In this document: piece after piece, positions 25,049 through 32,500 of the stretch
Numbering within the stretch: position 1 is the stretch's first letter
Layout of the letters: every line of letters begins with the position of its first letter
Source of the DNA: Hydrococcus rivularis NIES-593
GTDB taxonomy: Bacteria > Cyanobacteriota > Cyanobacteriia > Cyanobacteriales > Microcystaceae
Direction of reading: 5' to 3'
DNA: 32,557 nucleotides
Assembly (NCBI RefSeq): GCF_001904635.1
Contig: NZ_MRCB01000034.1
Span: 10,700-43,256 of the forward strand
Program-made: the position numbers and the translations under genes
The notes under the pieces: generated by a model
The model's input: the letters and a program-made list of their open reading frames with translations, nothing else
Database searches by the model: none
What the model was told of the DNA's origin: nothing

Positions 25049-25864
25049 ATGCGTAACGTTGTTATATTAGGCTCTGGGCGAAGCGGCACCAGTATGGTAG
25101 CGGGAACCCTATCTCAAGCGGGTTACTTTATGGGAGAAAATTTTTGGCCCACCCGCGATGCCAATCCAAAGGGTTTTTTTGAAGACGTAGAAATTAATGA
25201 AATCAATGAAGATATTCTAGAGCCACTCATTCCCAAGCGGTTGCATATCCCTGCAATAAAAATCAGAAGGCTGCGCCTACATATCCCCGAACGAGCTTTC
25301 TTTCGCAATCGCCCTCTCAAATGGCATCGATGGCTAGCTTGCGTGCCCGTAAAGGCTGAGATTCCTTCTTCTTCTCAAATTATAGAGCGAATCCAAAAAA
25401 TTACTCAAAAAGAGCCTTATTGTCTAAAAGACCCTCGCTTTTCCTATACGCTTCCTGTATGGAAGCCTTATCTAAAAGATACTGCATTTATTTGCGTATT
25501 TCGCGATCCGGCTAGTACTGTCTTGAGTATTTTGAAAGAATGCAGCAGCGTCGATCATTTAAGTCACGAAATAACGGGGATAAGACTATCTTGGCAACAA
25601 GCTTTAGAAATGTGGACGCTCATGTACGAACATATTTTAGAAAAACACTGTCGCCAGGGAGAATGGCTGTTTATTCACTACGAGCAAGCCGTTTCTCCAG
25701 AAGGATTAAATAGATTAGAAACTTTCACAGGAGCATCAGTCGATCGCTCTTTTCCCAATCCTAATATTCGCCGCTCGTTTTCTGATAAACCCGTTCCTAA
25801 AAAAACTATGAAAATTTATCAGAAGCTATGCGAGCTTGCAAATTATGAAATTGATTTAAAGTAA
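25049..25864 (+). CDS. Sulfotransferase family protein
   Basis: A 271-aa cytoplasmic sulfotransferase that would transfer sulfate from PAPS to a glycan or lipid. The N-terminal P-loop-like 5'-phosphosulfate loop is LGSGRSGTSMVAGTL, and the 3'-phosphate region is CVFRDPASTVLSIL. The LKDPRFSYTLPVW block and FIHYEQAVS near the end complete the fold. I chose the ATG at 25049, which places the P-loop immediately after the start; a TTG at 25004 would add 15 residues that look non-conserved. It follows the broken sulfatase by 45 bp, and the pair makes sulfation of the product very likely. Confidence 0.82.
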   Translation: MRNVVILGSGRSGTSMVAGTLSQAGYFMGENFWPTRDANPKGFFEDVEINEINEDILEPLIPKRLHIPAIKIRRLRLHIPERAFFRNRPLKWHRWLACVPVKAEIPSSSQIIERIQKITQKEPYCLKDPRFSYTLPVWKPYLKDTAFICVFRDPASTVLSILKECSSVDHLSHEITGIRLSWQQALEMWTLMYEHILEKHCRQGEWLFIHYEQAVSPEGLNRLETFTGASVDRSFPNPNIRRSFSDKPVPKKTMKIYQKLCELANYEIDLK

Positions 25865-25912
25865 ATGGTTATTGGTGACTGGGAAATATTGGTAGAACAA
25901 AAGGAAAAAACC

Positions 25913-26662
25913 ATGGAAACTAATGTAATTGAATTACTTGAGCAAGAGCAGCCAATGTTTCATTTAAAAAGCTTAACTCAAGAAGTTCCAAATGCTGAGA
26001 ATTTTTTCTTTAAACGAGGCACTACAGAAACAAAAGAATTTTCTCGAACGTCTTATACGATTGGCAAAGATGTTTTGAATTATATTGCATCTATCGTCAC
26101 GCCCAATTCTGTTACTCTGGAAACTGGGGGAGGATATTCTACCGTTGTATTTACCAGTAATGCTAAAAAACATGTTTGCGTCAATCCAGATGTAACTGCT
26201 AATCAGTTAGTAAAAGATTGGTTGCGCGATCGCGGTTACACTTGCGATAATTTATACTTTATTGAAGATTCTTCGGATCGCGGATTGGCAAAACTAGCAC
26301 TATCAGAATCATCAGAATCAATCGATGTTGCGCTAATCGATGGAAGTCATAGTTTTCCTTTTCCTATAGTAGATTGGCATTTTATAGACTTATTTTTAAA
26401 GGCTGGCAGCAAACTTCTTGTCGATGATACTCAAATTAACTCTGTCAAAATATTGAGCGATTTTTTATCGCTTGAATCATCTTATAAAAAAATCGCTGAA
26501 ATTGGTAAATGTATCGTTTTTGAAAAAACAAGCGATACTAGAATGATGGGATGGCTCGATCAAGAAATAAATAAGCGACCTTTCACAGGGTTTTCAGAGT
26601 CGGAAGTTGCTAGCAAGATAAATCCTTTCAAGGCTTTTTTACAAAAAATTGGTATTCTTTGA
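25913..26662 (+). CDS. Putative SAM-dependent methyltransferase (class I, Methyltransf_24-like)
   Basis: A 249-aa protein with a Rossmann-type methyltransferase pattern: SVTLETGGGYSTVVFTSNAK as SAM loop, IDVALIDGSHSFPFPIVDWH as the post-strand-4 acidic loop, and KLLVDDTQINSVKIL. I chose the ATG at 25913 (METNVIELLEQ), with AAGGA about 8 nt upstream. An ATG at 25865 is also in frame, but the extra residues come from a stretch resembling cyanobacterial spacer. It is likely part of the glycan cluster as a tailoring enzyme; the substrate is unknown. Confidence 0.78.
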   Translation: METNVIELLEQEQPMFHLKSLTQEVPNAENFFFKRGTTETKEFSRTSYTIGKDVLNYIASIVTPNSVTLETGGGYSTVVFTSNAKKHVCVNPDVTANQLVKDWLRDRGYTCDNLYFIEDSSDRGLAKLALSESSESIDVALIDGSHSFPFPIVDWHFIDLFLKAGSKLLVDDTQINSVKILSDFLSLESSYKKIAEIGKCIVFEKTSDTRMMGWLDQEINKRPFTGFSESEVASKINPFKAFLQKIGIL

Positions 26663-26667
26663 ATTGA

Positions 26668-27630
26668 ATGCAAATCGCTCAAATTATGGTAGCAGGCATA
26701 ACCATTCAAATTTCTGCCATTATTTGCACCTTCAATCGTGCCTCATATCTGCGCAAAGCAATCCAAAGCTCGATCGCGCAGACTCTCGATCCCAGTTGCT
26801 ACGAAATCTTAATTATAGATAACCGTTCGACAGACGAGACTAAGAAAGTCGTCACCGAGGAGTTTTCCCACGTATCCAATCTCCGCTATATCTACGAACC
26901 CATTCAAGGACTTTCACAAGCTCGCAATACAGGTTGGCAAAACGCGCGGGGAGAATATGTCGCCTATTTAGATGACGATGCGATTGCCTATCCCCAATGG
27001 TTGGAAAAAATCCTCGAAGTCTTTGCCACGGTTAACCCTAAACCAGGTGCTGTTGGCGGCAAGATCGAGCCTATTTGGGAAGCACCTCGACCTTCTTGGC
27101 TATCAGAGGGGTTAGCGCAAGGATTGACGATATTAGATTGGTCGGAAACCCCTATCTTCTTAGAAAGCGATCGCTGGCTGGCAGGTGCTAACGTGGCTTA
27201 TCCCAAACATCTGCTCCAAGAAATGAAGGGCTTTGATGTTAATTTAGGTCGCAAAGGTAGCAATCTCCTGTCGTGCGAAGAATCCCTGTTGCACGATCGC
27301 CTAAAAAATAATGGCTATCGGCTTTATTACCATCCTGCCGTTGCTGTCAGACATCACATACATGCTTCTCGTCTGGTTAAGGATTGGCATATTAAAAGAC
27401 AGTACTGGAACGGGGTATCTATATCTACGGCATTGCTCTACCAAATTAAACTGCCTCGATCGGTGCGTTTGAAAAAAGCGCGATCGCATCTTAGAAATGA
27501 GATACTGCCACTGCTCAAAAAGATGTGGTTGCTGAGGGCACAAAAAAATGAGAATGAATTCTTCGATCTGAGATGTTCCCTCGCCTATCAACTGGGATAC
27601 TTGTATGGGTTATTGAGATTAGCTGGTTGA
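26668..27630 (+). CDS. Glycosyltransferase family 2
   Basis: A 320-aa GT-A glycosyltransferase and the last gene of the glycan cluster. It shows ISAIICTFNRASYLRKAIQS, LIIDNRSTDETKKVV, GLSQARNTGWQNARGEYVAY and LDDDAIAYPQWLEK with the DDD metal-binding triplet, plus a later EESLLHDRLKNNGYRLYYHP and VRHHIH block. These are typical of cyanobacterial GT2 enzymes that extend surface polysaccharides. The C-terminal basic helix (about 255-285) may contact the membrane. The start is ATG 26668 or 26686 (MVAGITIQ). It begins 5 bp after the methyltransferase stop, so the two are cotranscribed. Confidence 0.9.
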   Translation: MQIAQIMVAGITIQISAIICTFNRASYLRKAIQSSIAQTLDPSCYEILIIDNRSTDETKKVVTEEFSHVSNLRYIYEPIQGLSQARNTGWQNARGEYVAYLDDDAIAYPQWLEKILEVFATVNPKPGAVGGKIEPIWEAPRPSWLSEGLAQGLTILDWSETPIFLESDRWLAGANVAYPKHLLQEMKGFDVNLGRKGSNLLSCEESLLHDRLKNNGYRLYYHPAVAVRHHIHASRLVKDWHIKRQYWNGVSISTALLYQIKLPRSVRLKKARSHLRNEILPLLKKMWLLRAQKNENEFFDLRCSLAYQLGYLYGLLRLAG

Positions 27631-27718
27631 TAGGTAGTCGCGCTCTCTCGTCTCTTTTCCCTTTCGCTCGATCGGTTCCGTCACTTCTAAAATTCCCTAA
27701 ATCCCCCAAAAACAGCGT

Positions 27719-27745
27719 AAAACTAAAGCAATATTTAGTTTTTTT
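27719..27745 (+). terminator. Putative Rho-independent terminator of the glycan operon
   Basis: The arms AAAACTAAA (27719-27727) and TTTAGTTTT (27734-27742) pair perfectly around the loop GCAATA and run into a T-tract to 27745. It lies 89 bp past the last glycosyltransferase stop. The stem is AT-rich, so it would be weaker than a classical terminator. Confidence 0.45.
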
Positions 27746-27798
27746 ACCAGAAAGCTTTAGAGGTGGTTATACTATAGCTCAGATTTAATGAAATATTT

Positions 27799-28294
27799 AT
27801 GCTAAAGTTTTCTGCTTCTTCTCTATCTCCTCATGCCTTACAAGTTCGCGCGATCGAGTTAGTTTTATTGGCGTCGCCTTTAGTAGGAGCTTACTATTAT
27901 GGCTATACGGAGCAATCGTCGCCTTTATTTTGTCCCTTCAAAGCTTTAACAGGAATTCCTTGTCCTGGATGTGGAATGACTCGTTCTTTTATCGCGATCG
28001 CGACGGGGCATCTCGATAAAGCTTTGGATTATCATTTTTTTGGGATTTTCTTATTTATAGGATTTGCGATCGCTACAATTCATTCATCTCTTTTTAGAAC
28101 TTTTGAGCAAACGAAAAGTCATAACTCCCTTTAGCAAGCTGATTAAAAATAAACAAATCCAATTATCATTTCTTTTCCTGTTTTTAATCTACTATTTAAT
28201 TCGCATTAACAATCTATTGAAATCTGGAGAAATAGCTTATGGCTTTTATCATTCTCCGTTAGGAAAATTAATTTTTCAAAATCTCTATTACTGA
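27799..28294 (+). pseudogene. DUF2752 membrane protein gene with a +1 frameshift
   Basis: The first frame (27799-28134) encodes a DUF2752 protein: CPFKALTGIPCPGCGMTRSF (the CxxCGMTR core) and ALDYHFFGIFLFIGFAIAT. It then degenerates after IHSS and stops at 28134. The second frame (from about 28090, ending 28294) supplies the missing C-terminus, with LELLSKRKVITPFSKLIKNK, a hydrophobic helix FLFLFLIYYLI and SGEIAYGFYHSPLGKLIF. Removing one T from the T5 run at 28091-28095 joins the frames as IHSSLLELLSKRK. The repaired product would be about 164 aa with three membrane segments. The function of DUF2752 is unknown. It may be a true pseudogene, a phase-variable site or a sequencing error. Confidence 0.75.
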
Positions 28295-28306
28295 ACTAGA
28301 ACTTAA

Positions 28307-28549
28307 TTTTATATTTTATTTAATTTTTTATCGACGGTTCTAAGTTTAAATGCTCAATTTAAAAAAAAACTAACGCTAACAATATTATTAGCTTTATTTG
28401 GGCTGGCATATTTTAGCGGTTTATCTAGTTGGGAAATTAATGTTTGGCTCAGGAATTATATTGCGATCGCTCCTTTGCAGATTTTAGCGTTGCTTTATGT
28501 TTATTTTTATTGGAAACAGCGTAGAATCAAAAATTTGATAATTAAATGA
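28307..28549 (+). pseudogene. Membrane-protein fragment without an in-frame start
   Basis: An open frame of about 80 codons between TAA (28304) and TGA (28547-28549) encodes two strongly hydrophobic stretches (LTLTILLALFGLAYFSG and APLQILALLYVYFYW) and a basic end KQRRIKNLIIK. It has no in-frame ATG. An ATG at 28350 (MLNLKK) lies one base out of frame just ahead of an A9 tract (28361-28369); one extra A would give MLNLKKKLTLTILLALFGLA. It directly follows the broken DUF2752 gene. I read it as a damaged small membrane-protein gene of unknown family; non-coding AT-rich sequence is the alternative. Confidence 0.4.
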
Positions 28550-28552
28550 TTT

Positions 28553-28571
28553 GGGCGGGCAATGCCCACCC
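28553..28571. terminator. Hairpin between convergent membrane fragment and gnd
   Basis: GGGCGGGC (28553-28560) and GCCCACCC (28564-28571) form an 8-bp stem with one mismatch around AAT. It lies 4 bp past the end of the plus-strand fragment and 13 bp before the gnd stop, so it could serve both convergent units. Neither side has a strong T-run. Similar hairpins are common between convergent bacterial genes. Confidence 0.4.
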
Positions 28572-28583
28572 CAGCATTAAACG

Positions 28584-30005
28584 CTACTTAGCAGTCCATT
28601 CCGTATGGAAAAACTCGCCCCTTGGTCTATCGATGCGTTCGTAAGTGTGGGCACCGAAATAATCTCGTTGCGCTTGGGTGAGATTTTGTGGCAGGCGATC
28701 GCGTCGATAGCTGTCAAAATAATCTAAAGAAGCACTAAATGCTGGAACTGCAATTCCTAGCTTATTAGCGATACAAAGAACTTCTCGCCATGCTTCTTGC
28801 CGATCTAAAATAGTTTGCTTAAATTCAGGCGCTAGAAGAAGATTGGGCAAGCTTGGATTCTCATTGAAGGCAGTTTGAATCTTTTTCAGGAATCCAGCCC
28901 GAATAATACAGCCTCCCTTCCAAATCCGGGCACATTCAGACAAATTGATATTGTAGTTAAACTCAGCCGATGCTTTAGCAATCAATGCCATTCCCTGAGC
29001 ATAAGAACACATCTTTGAGCAATAAAGAGCGTCCCGTATTTTGTTGATAAATGACTTAGTATCCCCATCGTATTTGCCCGTAGGACCAGTCAGTTCCTTC
29101 GAGGCAGCCACCCGTTCGTCTTTGTAAGCAGACATGATACGCGCGTTGACTGCCGCAAAAATCGTGGGAATGGAGACCCCCAATTCCAGGGCACTAAATA
29201 CAGTCCAACGTCCCGTTCCTTTCTGTCCGGCTGAATCTAAAATCAAATCGACTAGCGGTAAATTCGTCTCTTTGTCGATGTAGGTGAAGATATCCGCCGT
29301 AATCTCAATTAAAAATGAATTGAGTTCGTCGGTCGTATTCCACTCGGCAAAAACCTCGTGAAGTTGCTGATGATTCAGTCCCAGAGTATTTTTGAGCAAA
29401 TCGTAAGCCTCGGCAATGAGTTGCATGTCGCCGTACTCAATGCCATTGTGTACCATCTTGACATAGTGACCCGCACCGCCGGGTCCGATATAAGTGACGC
29501 AAGGACCATCCTCGACTTGAGCGGCGATTTTCGTCAGAATGGGTTCTAACTCTCTGTAGGCCGATTCTGTGCCTCCTGGCATCAAACTAGGACCGTGCAG
29601 GGCACCTTCTTCGCCACCACTAACCCCCATCCCAACGAATCCCAACCCAGTAGGTTCTAATTCTTTGGTACGTCGTTCCGTATCTTCGTAGAGGGAGTTA
29701 CCGCCATCGATAATCATATCTCCCTTTTCGAGCAAGGGTTTTAGGTCTTGAATGACTGCATCGACAGGGGCACCCGCTTTTACCATAACTAGAATTTTGC
29801 GGGGGCGTTCCAGGGCATGTACGAATTCTTGGAGGGAATAGGCAGCTTTAACGTCCTTACCTTGCGCCCTCGTCGCCATGAATTCCTCTGTTTTGGCGGC
29901 GGTACGATTGTAGACGGCGATGGGAAAACCGCGACTTTCTACGTTAAGGGCGAGGTTTTCACCCATTACCGCTAGACCGATTACACCGAAGGTTCGCTTA
30001 TTCAT
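28584..30005 (-). CDS. gnd: 6-phosphogluconate dehydrogenase (decarboxylating)
   Basis: Oxidative pentose phosphate pathway enzyme that converts 6-phosphogluconate and NADP+ to ribulose-5-phosphate, CO2 and NADPH, the main NADPH source of cyanobacteria in the dark. The 473-aa protein is full length, with the NADP-binding GVIGLAVMGENLALNVESRG, DGGNSLYEDTERR, the substrate loop VSGGEEGALHGPSLMPGG, and the catalytic block GAGHYVKMVHNGIEYGDMQL (Lys and Asn-Glu-Tyr). The C-terminal half has RIWKGGCIIRAGFL and ends AHTYERIDRPRGEFFHTEW. It sits 51 bp downstream of the AtzE-like gene on the same strand, and cotranscription is possible. Confidence 0.97.
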   Translation of the reverse strand: MNKRTFGVIGLAVMGENLALNVESRGFPIAVYNRTAAKTEEFMATRAQGKDVKAAYSLQEFVHALERPRKILVMVKAGAPVDAVIQDLKPLLEKGDMIIDGGNSLYEDTERRTKELEPTGLGFVGMGVSGGEEGALHGPSLMPGGTESAYRELEPILTKIAAQVEDGPCVTYIGPGGAGHYVKMVHNGIEYGDMQLIAEAYDLLKNTLGLNHQQLHEVFAEWNTTDELNSFLIEITADIFTYIDKETNLPLVDLILDSAGQKGTGRWTVFSALELGVSIPTIFAAVNARIMSAYKDERVAASKELTGPTGKYDGDTKSFINKIRDALYCSKMCSYAQGMALIAKASAEFNYNINLSECARIWKGGCIIRAGFLKKIQTAFNENPSLPNLLLAPEFKQTILDRQEAWREVLCIANKLGIAVPAFSASLDYFDSYRRDRLPQNLTQAQRDYFGAHTYERIDRPRGEFFHTEWTAK

Positions 30006-30056
30006 AAACCGTGCTTGTCTGAAGGGTCAACTCACTTTCAGGGTAGCCCGATCTTC

Positions 30057-31445
30057 TTAATCTTCCCGTAAAGAAGACATTAAAAAACTATTGCCGATCG
30101 CGGCGGCAACGCGGAGTATGGCAGATTCATTGTAGGGTGCGGCGACAATTTGCACGCCTAATGGCAGCTTGCCGCCAGACAAAACAGGAAATGAAAGGAT
30201 GGGCAAACCAATAAACGAAAGCGGTTGAGTAAAACGCCCCAAATTGGGACGCACTAAGATTTCTTCTCCCGCAATAACCATTTTTTCTTGACCGATAGGC
30301 GGTGCGACGCAAGGTGTAGTGGGAGCGAGAATAATATCGACTCGATCGAAGATTTCTCGGACGCGATCGCGATACCAGCGGCGAAATCGCTGTGCTTGAA
30401 CATACCAAGAGGCAGGAATCAAAGCACCCGCTAAAAAGCGATCTCTGGTGGCGGGATCGAAATCTCCGGGACGCGATCGCAAATTTTTTAGATGCAAGTT
30501 CGATCCTTCAACTGCCGTAATAAGATATGCCGCCGCCCTAGCGCGATGGGATTCCGGTATATTCACTCGTTGCGCGACTCCTAACGCTTGCGCCACCCGT
30601 TCGACGGCTTCTATTGCTTCTGGTTCGGCTCCTTGAGTAAAATAACCATCGGCGACGGCAATTCGCAACCCTTCAATGCCGCGATCGAGTTCGGGAAAGC
30701 AGGGTTGGGGGGGGCGTTGGGTACAAATCGGATCGCGGGGATCGCTTCCTTGCAAGATATCGAAAACCGCAGCAATATCGCGCTGCGATCGCGCAAACGG
30801 TCCAATACAATCCAAACTGGCGGAAAATAAAAATGTCCCCCCACGAGAAAGACGACCGTAAGTCGGTTTTAATCCGAAGATCCCGCATAGGGCGGCGGGA
30901 ACCCGAATCGAACCGTTGGTATCCGAACCGAGAGAGATAGGGACTAATCCTGCGGCAACGGCGGCAGCAGAACCGCCAGACGATCCTCCAGCAATGCGAG
31001 TCAGATCGTGAGGATTGTGCGTTGCCCCATAGTGAGCATTTTCTGTGACGAATCCATAGGCGTATTCGTCCATATTTAACGCTCCCACTAGGATAGCCCC
31101 CGCTTGTTTGAGTCGGGCGACGGCAGTAGCATCGCGGCTGGCAGGAGGATTTTCTGCATTGATTTTTGAACCCGCTAGGGTGGTCATTCCAGCGATATCG
31201 AAGAGATTTTTCGCGGCAAAGGGCACGCCAGCAAGAATGCCGGGATCGTTTCCTTGGGCGATCGCGGTGTCGATCTGTTCGGCTTGCGCGATCGCTGCTT
31301 CGGCAGTAATCGTCGTAAAACAGTTTAGGGTTGGGTTGTGTTGGGCGATCCGATCGAGGGTAGACTCAATTACGACTTTGGCAGTCGTTTCGCCATTGCG
31401 AATTGCTGTGGCGATTGCGATCGCGTCGGAGGTTTGCACATTCAT
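30057..31445 (-). CDS. atzE: AtzE-family amidase (amidase signature enzyme)
   Basis: A 462-aa amidase signature hydrolase. The Ser-cisSer-Lys triad is visible: Lys79 in PFAAKNLFDIAG, the cis-Ser in GGSSGGSAAAVAAG (about 153-166) and the nucleophile near Ser179 in GSDTNGSIRVPAALCG. The whole protein resembles AtzE, which hydrolyses 1-carboxybiuret in cyanuric acid breakdown and works as a complex with the small AtzG subunit. The gene overlapping its start encodes just such a subunit. In cyanobacteria the true substrate may be another small amide or urea-type compound. A GatA role is less likely because the partner is AtzG-like and the sequence has AtzE features. Confidence 0.82.
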   Translation of the reverse strand: MNVQTSDAIAIATAIRNGETTAKVVIESTLDRIAQHNPTLNCFTTITAEAAIAQAEQIDTAIAQGNDPGILAGVPFAAKNLFDIAGMTTLAGSKINAENPPASRDATAVARLKQAGAILVGALNMDEYAYGFVTENAHYGATHNPHDLTRIAGGSSGGSAAAVAAGLVPISLGSDTNGSIRVPAALCGIFGLKPTYGRLSRGGTFLFSASLDCIGPFARSQRDIAAVFDILQGSDPRDPICTQRPPQPCFPELDRGIEGLRIAVADGYFTQGAEPEAIEAVERVAQALGVAQRVNIPESHRARAAAYLITAVEGSNLHLKNLRSRPGDFDPATRDRFLAGALIPASWYVQAQRFRRWYRDRVREIFDRVDIILAPTTPCVAPPIGQEKMVIAGEEILVRPNLGRFTQPLSFIGLPILSFPVLSGGKLPLGVQIVAAPYNESAILRVAAAIGNSFLMSSLRED

Positions 31446-31630
31446 GGCTCAAAAACTGGGGCGGCTTCGAGATCTTCTGGTAACTCAAATTCTGTCACCA
31501 AAGTCGCGATCGCTGCAATCCTCGTCATATTATCAATGACTCCAGGAAGATATTCCGGCGCAATGGATAAATCTAGCAATTGCGCCGTTCGTTCTACATA
31601 GTCGGCAACATCGAGCGTTTTTTCGTTCAT
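31442..31630 (-). CDS. atzG: AtzG-like small subunit (DUF4089)
   Basis: A 62-aa helical protein (MNEKTLDVADYVERTAQLLD...) with the DUF4089/AtzG pattern, including LDLSIAPEYLPGVIDNMTRI and the acidic C-terminus. AtzG is a GatC-like subunit that stabilises the AtzE amidase. The last 4 bp overlap the start of the amidase gene (ATGA type), the usual way to make matched amounts of two subunits. It is the first gene of the minus-strand unit and is divergent from a weak small frame at 31635. Confidence 0.8.
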   Translation of the reverse strand: MNEKTLDVADYVERTAQLLDLSIAPEYLPGVIDNMTRIAAIATLVTEFELPEDLEAAPVFEP

Positions 31631-31634
31631 TTAA

Positions 31635-31844
31635 TTGGCGATGCGATCGGCTTTTGTCAAGAAATTTTATAATAACTGGCTGATTAATTCTAGTTTTTTT
31701 ACTCCTTTAATGATGCGATCGCAATTAGATACAAAAATTTGGTTAACTTCTTTCTCAATATATGCTCCTACAATAGAATTAGTCATTAAGAATTTGGATG
31801 GAGAGATCGCATCTGAGTTTCTCAAAAAAGTAGACAGGAAATAA
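31635..31844 (+). CDS. Possible small protein or gene remnant
   Basis: A 69-codon frame starting at TTG 31635 or ATG 31641 (MRSAFVKKFYNNWLINSSFF) and ending at 31844, 14 bp before the DUF433 gene. The composition is aromatic and hydrophobic in the middle (KIWLTSFSIYAPTIELVI) with a polar end. No Shine-Dalgarno sequence and no known family are seen. It could be a remnant of another gene or a chance frame in the spacer that carries the atzG promoter. Confidence 0.25.
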   Translation: MAMRSAFVKKFYNNWLINSSFFTPLMMRSQLDTKIWLTSFSIYAPTIELVIKNLDGEIASEFLKKVDRK

Positions 31845-31858
31845 GTAAAGGTATCGGC

Positions 31859-32158
31859 ATGACTACTAACTCTTCAAAAACTCAATGGCAATATTTAGAA
31901 TCTCGCCCCGATTCCTGGCGCAGGCAGCTTTACCTCAAAGGCAGAAAGTTAAGAGCGCATACTGTTTGGGCTGACATGATTGTCAATGAAATGTCTCCAG
32001 AAGAAGTAGCAGACAGTAAGGATTTGCCTTTGGCTGCTGTAATAGAAGCCATTAAATACTGTGAAACGCATCAAGAACTTTTGAAGAAAGAAGCAGAAGA
32101 AGAGCGCCGTTTTTTGGAAGAAAAGGGAGTCATACTTGAGCCTAAGATTACTTATTGA
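31859..32158 (+). CDS. DUF433 family protein, probable antitoxin
   Basis: A 99-aa protein with a DUF433-type helix-turn-helix core: HTVWADMIVNEMSPEEVADS followed by LPLAAVIEAIKYCETHQELL. It has a long Glu/Lys-rich C-terminal helix (KKEAEEERRFLEEKGV) that would wrap a partner. DUF433 genes are often paired with DUF5615 PIN-like genes in toxin-antitoxin-like modules, exactly as here. It overlaps the next gene by 23 bp. As antitoxin it would bind both the toxin and its own promoter; neither is shown by the sequence. Preceded by AGGAAATAAGTAAAGG, an adequate ribosome-binding region. Confidence 0.78.
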   Translation: MTTNSSKTQWQYLESRPDSWRRQLYLKGRKLRAHTVWADMIVNEMSPEEVADSKDLPLAAVIEAIKYCETHQELLKKEAEEERRFLEEKGVILEPKITY

Positions 32159-32495
32159 TGAAGACTCCCAAGATAAGCGACTGGTTCAATTACTACGAGA
32201 GACTGGACACGATGCAATAACAGCAAATGAAGCTGGTTTGATGAGCCAGCCAGACCAAATAGTTTTTCGCTACGCTATCAACGATAATCGCGTACTGCTG
32301 ACACTAAATTGTCGGGATTTTGAAGCTCTCCACGAAGAAGACTCAACTCACCCAGGAATTTTGGCAGTTTACCGCGATGCTGACCTTTCTAAAAATATGA
32401 GCTTTAAAGCAATTGTGAAAGCGATCGCTAATTTAGAAGCTGTTGGAATTCTTTTAGCAAATCAGTTTATCTCCCTCAATCACTGGAGTTATTAA
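32136..32495 (+). CDS. DUF5615 PIN-like protein, probable toxin
   Basis: A 119-aa PIN-like nuclease-fold protein (Mut7-C/DUF5615 group). The N-terminal strand RLLIDEDSQDKRLVQLLRET provides the first acidic residues, GHDAITANEAGLMSQPDQIV follows, and VLLTLNCRDFEALHEE carries the second acidic site. The start is TTG at 32136 with GGGAG about 7 nt upstream, inside the antitoxin gene, so translation is coupled. RNase activity is expected from the fold but unproven for most DUF5615 members. The frame is intact, 62 bp from the right edge. Confidence 0.8.
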   Translation: MSLRLLIDEDSQDKRLVQLLRETGHDAITANEAGLMSQPDQIVFRYAINDNRVLLTLNCRDFEALHEEDSTHPGILAVYRDADLSKNMSFKAIVKAIANLEAVGILLANQFISLNHWSY

Positions 32496-32500
32496 AACTT

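Noticed and set aside
25865-25912. N-terminal extension MVIGDWEILVEQ of the second methyltransferase
   Set aside because: The stretch resembles common cyanobacterial spacer, and the ATG at 25913 has a better ribosome-binding site.
30448-31601. Several plus-strand open frames opposite the AtzE-like gene
   Set aside because: They are antisense shadows of a GC-rich, clearly coding gene and have no ribosome-binding sites or recognisable domains.
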